Positions 59,652 through 64,000 of a stretch of DNA of 64,000 nucleotides are shown piece after piece. A model generated the notes under the pieces. The model had not been told where the DNA came from. It saw only the letters and a list, made by a program, of their open reading frames with translations, and searched no databases. Origin of the DNA: an uncultured Draconibacterium sp. (GTDB lineage Bacteria > Bacteroidota > Bacteroidia > Bacteroidales > Prolixibacteraceae); assembly GCF_963674925.1 (NCBI RefSeq), contig NZ_OY771647.1, positions 1,441,501-1,505,500 of the forward strand. The letters run 5' to 3'. The translations under genes were made by a program, and so were the position numbers. How positions within the stretch are numbered: the first letter of the stretch is position 1; every line of letters starts with the position of its first letter.

Positions 59652-62393
59652 CTAAAAATTAAACTTCAGGCCAAAATTTACTTTAATATCATAGTACTCG
59701 GCCTGGTAAGTGTATTGCGACTCGCCCTGGTAATAACGCAGCGGCGTATTTAGTATATTATTGAGTTCGGCAAACAGCATAAAGTTTTTGTTGAAATGAT
59801 AGCTGGTGTTAAAATCGAGGTACGAAACCTGATCGTAGTACACATCCTCAAAAGCCTTGTCGCTGTATTCTTCCACAAAGTCGCCGGCATAATTATAAGA
59901 AAGGCGTGCCGACAGTTTTTTGCCTTCGTAATATAACGATGCATTTAATGTATTCTTAGGTGTTCCGGGCAAAGTCAGATCATCATCTTCACGATCCTCG
60001 ATCTGGAAATTACTCACCGTTGATTTGGTGTAGGTATAGTTAGCATAAAATCCGGTTTGGCGAAGGAAGCCCGGCAAAAAGTCGAACTGACGCTGAAAAG
60101 CTACTTCAGCACCAAACAAGGTAGCATCGCCGGCATTTATGGGCTGGGTAAATTTCTCCCACGTTTGTCCAAGATAATCGTAATCCGACTGAATTCCGTT
60201 TACAATAAAGTCGCTGATATCTTTGTAGAAAATTCCACCCGAAACCAAACCAATTGACTCAAAATAATGCTCGGCCATTAAATCGAAGTTCCATGCTGTA
60301 GTTGGAGTAAGATCAGGGTTCCCGATTTCAATTTCAACATCTTCGTTGTTCACCTCCACACGTGGTACCAGGTCGATGTATTTTGGACGGGCCAAAGTAT
60401 TGGTAACACTGGCTTTAATATTCGTTTTTCGGTCGATCTCGTATTTCAACAGCAACGATGGCAGCACATTGGTGTAGTTGTTATCTACTTCTTCGGTATC
60501 AACCAAATCCTCCACATCACCTTCCTCGTCCAAAATCAGTTCTTTCCCCGAGTAGTTGATCGATGTATTTTCCATCCTAACACCTGCAACAAGATCCAGA
60601 CGGCCAAACGACTGGTCGAAACGCAGGTAAGCGGCAGTTACATCTTCCGATGCATCAAAGTTTCCCGCCAGCTCTTCCAGGTTTCTTTCACCTTCAAAAT
60701 CTCCTGAAGTCAAATCTAATCCACCTAAATATTTCACATCAACAAAAGTTCCTGCCATATAATCTCCGGCCAAAAAATCGCTTTTTGTTTTAACAACGGT
60801 ATTGCTAAATGCTCCGCTATTAAACGCATCTTCATCGGTTGGCGAATAATCGTAAAAATCGTTGTCTCGGTTTTTGCTTTTGCCTTTGTACTTGGCACCA
60901 AAACGTATAACACTGGTTCCGTTCTGAAAAGGTAGTTTAAAGTCGACTTTGAATTTTTTGTCGATATCTTCCGTATACTGATGTTCTTCAGTCAGTTCGT
61001 CAAAATCCCAGCTGCTGTTAAAATCCTGCGCTTCCGGAGTATTAACAATTACCTGTGGTTTTTCGGTATCCGAAAGATTCTGGCTAAACTCTACATCTTT
61101 AATACGGTACTGAAGGTAACGTTCGTTCGGGCGGTCTTCGTTGGCTTTTGAGTACGATCCTTTCCAGTTCATTTCAAGGGCGCCAAACTGGTGTTCTCCG
61201 CCTAAGGAAAAATGATAAGTACGCTGGTCTTCCAAACGTGCATCTTTGTTGGTACCGCCTTTCACCTGTCGTTCAATTTTTGCCACATCTTCATCCAGAT
61301 CTTTGTACACAACACGATATCGGTTTTCCCAGTCGTTACGGTGGTTGTACATTACTTTGGCCTCGATTTTATTATTGGCATCAAAAGTATAATCCAATGC
61401 GCCCGAATAACTTTGGCGTAAACGCTCGATTAAATAGGTACGCACCTGCATTTCCTTCATCGCTCCGTTTTCGTCCCATTCGGCTTCCAGATCGTCCGAA
61501 CCCATCATGTGATCCTGCACCGATCCGGCCAGTGTAACACCCAGTTTATTATTGAATAAACGATCGGCGTACAAGAGCGAAAAATTAGGCGCCACTTTGC
61601 CACGCAGTGCATTGTAAGTACCGCCAACCGAACCCGTAATACGGCGCGAGTAAGGATTCGACTTCGTTACCAGGTTTACCGATCCGCCAATGGCGTCGGC
61701 ATCCATATCGGCCGTAACTACCTTGTTTACTTCAATACTTTGAATCATATCCGAAGGAATGAGGTCGAGCTGAATAGAACGCGTTTCAGCCTCCGCCGAA
61801 GGAATACGGTCGCCATCAATAGCTACCGAGTTGTATTCAGGCGAAGTACCGCGGATGTTTCCAAAACGCGCTTCACCCTGGTCGTACTGCACATTAATTC
61901 CGGGGATACGTTTTAAGGCATCGCCAACATTTTGGTCGGGGAAACGGCCCACCTGGTCGGAAGAAATAATGTTGGTAATGTTCATGCTGTTTTTTTGCTG
62001 GTTTAAGGCTTTTGATTGCCCCTGCAATGCACCGTTTACCACCACTTCTTCGATATCGATACCGGCTTCCAGCTGAAAGTTTAGGGTACTGGTTTTTCCC
62101 ACAGCAACAGTTACTGTTTTAAGCGCTTCTTTAAACCCGATATATGAAACCCTGACCTTATACTCGCCCGGGTCGAGCGCGACAATCCGATAAAATCCGT
62201 TTACATCGGTAACAGCTCCTTTCTGTAAGTTTTCAATTAAAATAGCCGCCCCCGGCAGAGGCAGGTTATCGGTATCAACAATTCGTCCGGCAATGGTTCC
62301 TTTATTCGCCGCATTTTCGTCTTCACCTTCTGCCAACGCATTAAACACGTTGACAAACAACAGAATAAATAGTAAGAGAGATAATTTTTTCAT
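59652..62393 (-). CDS. TonB-dependent receptor, probable phytate/phosphate-ester uptake
   Basis: This 913-residue receptor has a signal peptide (LLLFILLFVNVFNALAEGED), a carboxypeptidase-regulatory-like domain (GTIAGRIVDTDNLPLPGAAI, about 30-115), a plug (RFPDQNVGDALKRIPGINVQ, SVNLVTKSNPY) and a barrel ending in NFGLKFNF. It is of the FecA/IroN-like long type with no SusD partner nearby, so not a polysaccharide locus. Pairing of this receptor type with beta-propeller phytases is known from aquatic bacteria; import of phytate or its products is the inference. Confidence 0.88.
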   Translation of the reverse strand: MKKLSLLLFILLFVNVFNALAEGEDENAANKGTIAGRIVDTDNLPLPGAAILIENLQKGAVTDVNGFYRIVALDPGEYKVRVSYIGFKEALKTVTVAVGKTSTLNFQLEAGIDIEEVVVNGALQGQSKALNQQKNSMNITNIISSDQVGRFPDQNVGDALKRIPGINVQYDQGEARFGNIRGTSPEYNSVAIDGDRIPSAEAETRSIQLDLIPSDMIQSIEVNKVVTADMDADAIGGSVNLVTKSNPYSRRITGSVGGTYNALRGKVAPNFSLLYADRLFNNKLGVTLAGSVQDHMMGSDDLEAEWDENGAMKEMQVRTYLIERLRQSYSGALDYTFDANNKIEAKVMYNHRNDWENRYRVVYKDLDEDVAKIERQVKGGTNKDARLEDQRTYHFSLGGEHQFGALEMNWKGSYSKANEDRPNERYLQYRIKDVEFSQNLSDTEKPQVIVNTPEAQDFNSSWDFDELTEEHQYTEDIDKKFKVDFKLPFQNGTSVIRFGAKYKGKSKNRDNDFYDYSPTDEDAFNSGAFSNTVVKTKSDFLAGDYMAGTFVDVKYLGGLDLTSGDFEGERNLEELAGNFDASEDVTAAYLRFDQSFGRLDLVAGVRMENTSINYSGKELILDEEGDVEDLVDTEEVDNNYTNVLPSLLLKYEIDRKTNIKASVTNTLARPKYIDLVPRVEVNNEDVEIEIGNPDLTPTTAWNFDLMAEHYFESIGLVSGGIFYKDISDFIVNGIQSDYDYLGQTWEKFTQPINAGDATLFGAEVAFQRQFDFLPGFLRQTGFYANYTYTKSTVSNFQIEDREDDDLTLPGTPKNTLNASLYYEGKKLSARLSYNYAGDFVEEYSDKAFEDVYYDQVSYLDFNTSYHFNKNFMLFAELNNILNTPLRYYQGESQYTYQAEYYDIKVNFGLKFNF

Positions 62394-62530
62394 TTTGAAT
62401 TTGGTTATTTAATAGGCTTCAAAATTCGCCATTAGCTCTCTGAAAGCGATTGCATAACCATTAAAAGGGGATTAATAAAAAGGTAGCGGAGTTAATAGAA
62501 TTGCAATATTTGTTTAACAATAAGCACAAA

Positions 62531-62560
62531 AAAAGAGGAGACCTGCAAATCTCCTCTTTT
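62531..62560 (-). terminator. Terminator of the phosphate transporter gene
   Basis: AAAAGAGGAGA...TCTCCTCTTTT with T runs on the minus strand, 20 bp after the transporter stop. Strong intrinsic terminator. Confidence 0.75.
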
Positions 62561-62580
62561 CCTTATAGGTTTTACTATTT

Positions 62581-64000
62581 CTAGTTTCTTGTATTCGTAA
62601 TAAAATCGCGTTCCGATTTTACCAGGTTAATCGAATGAAGCAACAGGTTTTCTAATTCGGTATGAATTTTAAAGTACAATTGCGAATTGCGCGTATTCAC
62701 CAACTGTTGTTTTACACGTTTAAATTGTTGTTTTTCGTTATTCCGTAACAATTCAATTACCTGGTCTATTTCATTAATCAGTGCGTCAATACCTTCAAAG
62801 CGCTGTTCTTTAACCATTTTTGATATCTTTTTCAAGATAGCTGTTACACTGACAATTGTTGATGATAATTCTATCGACTGATCTTCCGTAAACGGTTTGT
62901 GGTTGTTTTCCACATGGGTTATCATTGGGCTCAGCATATAGTGTACAGCATGTGCCATTTCACGTTTATGCTCGATCATCTGCACGTAATAGTGTGTTGT
63001 TTCTGCCGAGTTATCCATTAACTTCTCTGCAATTTTAAACACCTTATCTTTATTCTTTTTAGCCTTTTTCGACAACACCTTACAGGCTTCTTCTGCTTTT
63101 CGTAATCCGGCTCTGTCTTCCTTTAAAAAGCTTTCCATTCCCAAATCCAGGATTTCGGCGGTATTACCCAGGCCTTTCAGAATTTGTTTGGCACTTTTTG
63201 CAATAATAACTTCTGTTTCATCCTCTTCTTCAATATTATCTTCTTCATCGGCTAATTTTGCCTGGGCACGTTTACGGAAAAGTATTTGAGTTCTGATTAC
63301 CATAAATACAGCCACTGCAACAAATACGAAGATCATAAACTTACCGCTTAACGAGATAATTAAAGCGATCAATCCTGCCACTGAAAAAGCAATTAAAGCG
63401 GTTAAAAACCAGCCTCCAATTACGGCAAACACACCTGAAATACGATAAACTGCACTTTCGCGATCCCAGGCGCGATCGGACAACGAAGTACCCATTGCCA
63501 CCATAAAGGTTACGTAGGTTGTAGAAAGCGGTAATTTTAACGAAGTACCCATTGCAATAAGAATACTGGCCACCACCAGGTTTACCGATGCACGAATTTT
63601 GTCGAATGCCGGTGCATCAGGGTCGTCGTTATAATAGGAATGCTTTTCAAAACGTGATTTTAGTGTATTGCTTACGGCCGGCGGCATATTCTTCTGTACT
63701 TTTTTATTGAAGTTCGTAAATCCGCGAACCATAACCCGGGCTGCAAACGACGATCCAAAACGCTCATCACCCGCGTCCTGCCGGCTAAGGTTAATCTCTG
63801 TTTCGGTAACAGCGCGTGCCTTTTTCGACATGATTAAAGTAATAACCATAACCAGCCCCGAAACAATAAGCATGTAAAGAGGAGTAGTGCTCTTCCCGGC
63901 AAGATTTGCCATCGAAAATTGGTCGGCAGGCATTCCCGAGGCCATCCAATCCTGGAACGATTTAAAACCGGCTACCGGTACACCAATAAAGTTTACAAGG
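62581..64000 (-). CDS. PiT-family inorganic phosphate transporter with PhoU-like tail, 5' part missing
   Basis: The frame is open to the window edge (LVNFIGVPVAGFKSFQDWMA before the first internal Met), so the N terminus lies beyond position 64000. PHO4-family features are ASVNLVVASILIAMGTSLKL followed by PLSTTYVTFMVAMGTSLSDR (the second GAN-type signature region) and several transmembrane helices. From about 250 residues before the end a helical, PhoU-like cytosolic domain follows (ILKGLGNTAEILDLGMESFL, EACKVLSKKAKKNKDKVFKI). PiT proteins import phosphate with protons or sodium. It ends the phosphate-related cluster with the phytase and TonB receptor. Confidence 0.85.
   Translation of the reverse strand, partial: LVNFIGVPVAGFKSFQDWMASGMPADQFSMANLAGKSTTPLYMLIVSGLVMVITLIMSKKARAVTETEINLSRQDAGDERFGSSFAARVMVRGFTNFNKKVQKNMPPAVSNTLKSRFEKHSYYNDDPDAPAFDKIRASVNLVVASILIAMGTSLKLPLSTTYVTFMVAMGTSLSDRAWDRESAVYRISGVFAVIGGWFLTALIAFSVAGLIALIISLSGKFMIFVFVAVAVFMVIRTQILFRKRAQAKLADEEDNIEEEDETEVIIAKSAKQILKGLGNTAEILDLGMESFLKEDRAGLRKAEEACKVLSKKAKKNKDKVFKIAEKLMDNSAETTHYYVQMIEHKREMAHAVHYMLSPMITHVENNHKPFTEDQSIELSSTIVSVTAILKKISKMVKEQRFEGIDALINEIDQVIELLRNNEKQQFKRVKQQLVNTRNSQLYFKIHTELENLLLHSINLVKSERDFITNTRN

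Noticed and set aside
59652..62393. Polysaccharide utilisation locus (SusC)
   Set aside because: No SusD-like partner and no carbohydrate-active genes nearby; the neighbour is a phytase.
1..64000. tRNA or rRNA genes
   Set aside because: I saw no tRNA-like cloverleaf, T-arm sequence or rRNA segment in the window; islands here are therefore not tRNA-anchored as far as visible.

Overview
The window looks like a chromosome segment of a Bacteroidota bacterium, probably a marine or sediment Marinilabiliales/Prolixibacteraceae relative. The reasons are TANNTTTG-type promoter boxes, weak or absent Shine-Dalgarno sequences, many TonB-dependent receptors with an N-terminal carboxypeptidase-regulatory-like domain, Bacteroidota-type lipoproteins, and the family content (PpsR-like protein, DUF2147, DUF3859, YngK-like GH10-related hydrolase).

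Layout. 1-27.4 kb is ordinary core DNA: a partial truncated globin, an outer-membrane barrel, a class III sirtuin, DnaG, a NimA-like flavoprotein, an SDR epimerase, an SRAP/YedK protein, a GH10-like lipoprotein-type hydrolase, a TetR regulator, RNase R, an Ig-like lipoprotein, two convergent paralogous TonB receptors that appear to share an operator, a radical SAM protein, a penicillin-acylase-type Ntn hydrolase, a PpsR/PSRP-like protein and a membrane-anchored thioredoxin. 43.3-48.9 kb is a CzcCBA/CusCBA-type heavy-metal RND efflux operon. 57.4-64 kb is a minus-strand cluster of a glycosyltransferase, a beta-propeller phytase, a TonB receptor and a partial PiT phosphate transporter, which together suggest phytate/phosphate scavenging.

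The unusual part is 27.4-57.3 kb. It contains two integron-like platforms. Platform 1 is a tyrosine recombinase gene (41801-42964, minus), a putative attI block directly after its stop codon (41758-41798), and three cassettes (27.4-41.76 kb). Platform 2 has the same 38-bp attI block (57097-57134) beside a decayed recombinase remnant, followed by four cassettes (48.87-57.09 kb). All cassette genes are on the minus strand and are visibly AT-rich. They are separated by 90-180 bp hairpin elements built like attC sites, with CCGTT at one end and AAC at the other when read in the gene direction. In all seven cassettes the first 9-15 bases match, as a complement, the end box of the same cassette rather than that of its neighbour. 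This is the signature of cassettes that circularise and integrate at a G/TT crossover.

The attC-like sites are themselves hot spots. Four copies of one 1939-bp group II intron sit at TTGT/T in the end boxes, opposite in orientation to the cassettes, and two copies of one 1691-bp IS1182-type element sit in the AACGG box with ACGG target duplications. The recombinase lacks the extra domain of IntI integrases and has an unusual N-terminal extension, so this may be a non-classical integron family. One cassette encodes a 1569-residue nuclease-STAND NTPase resembling Avs antiphage proteins; the other cassettes encode unknown, membrane, secreted or lipoproteins.
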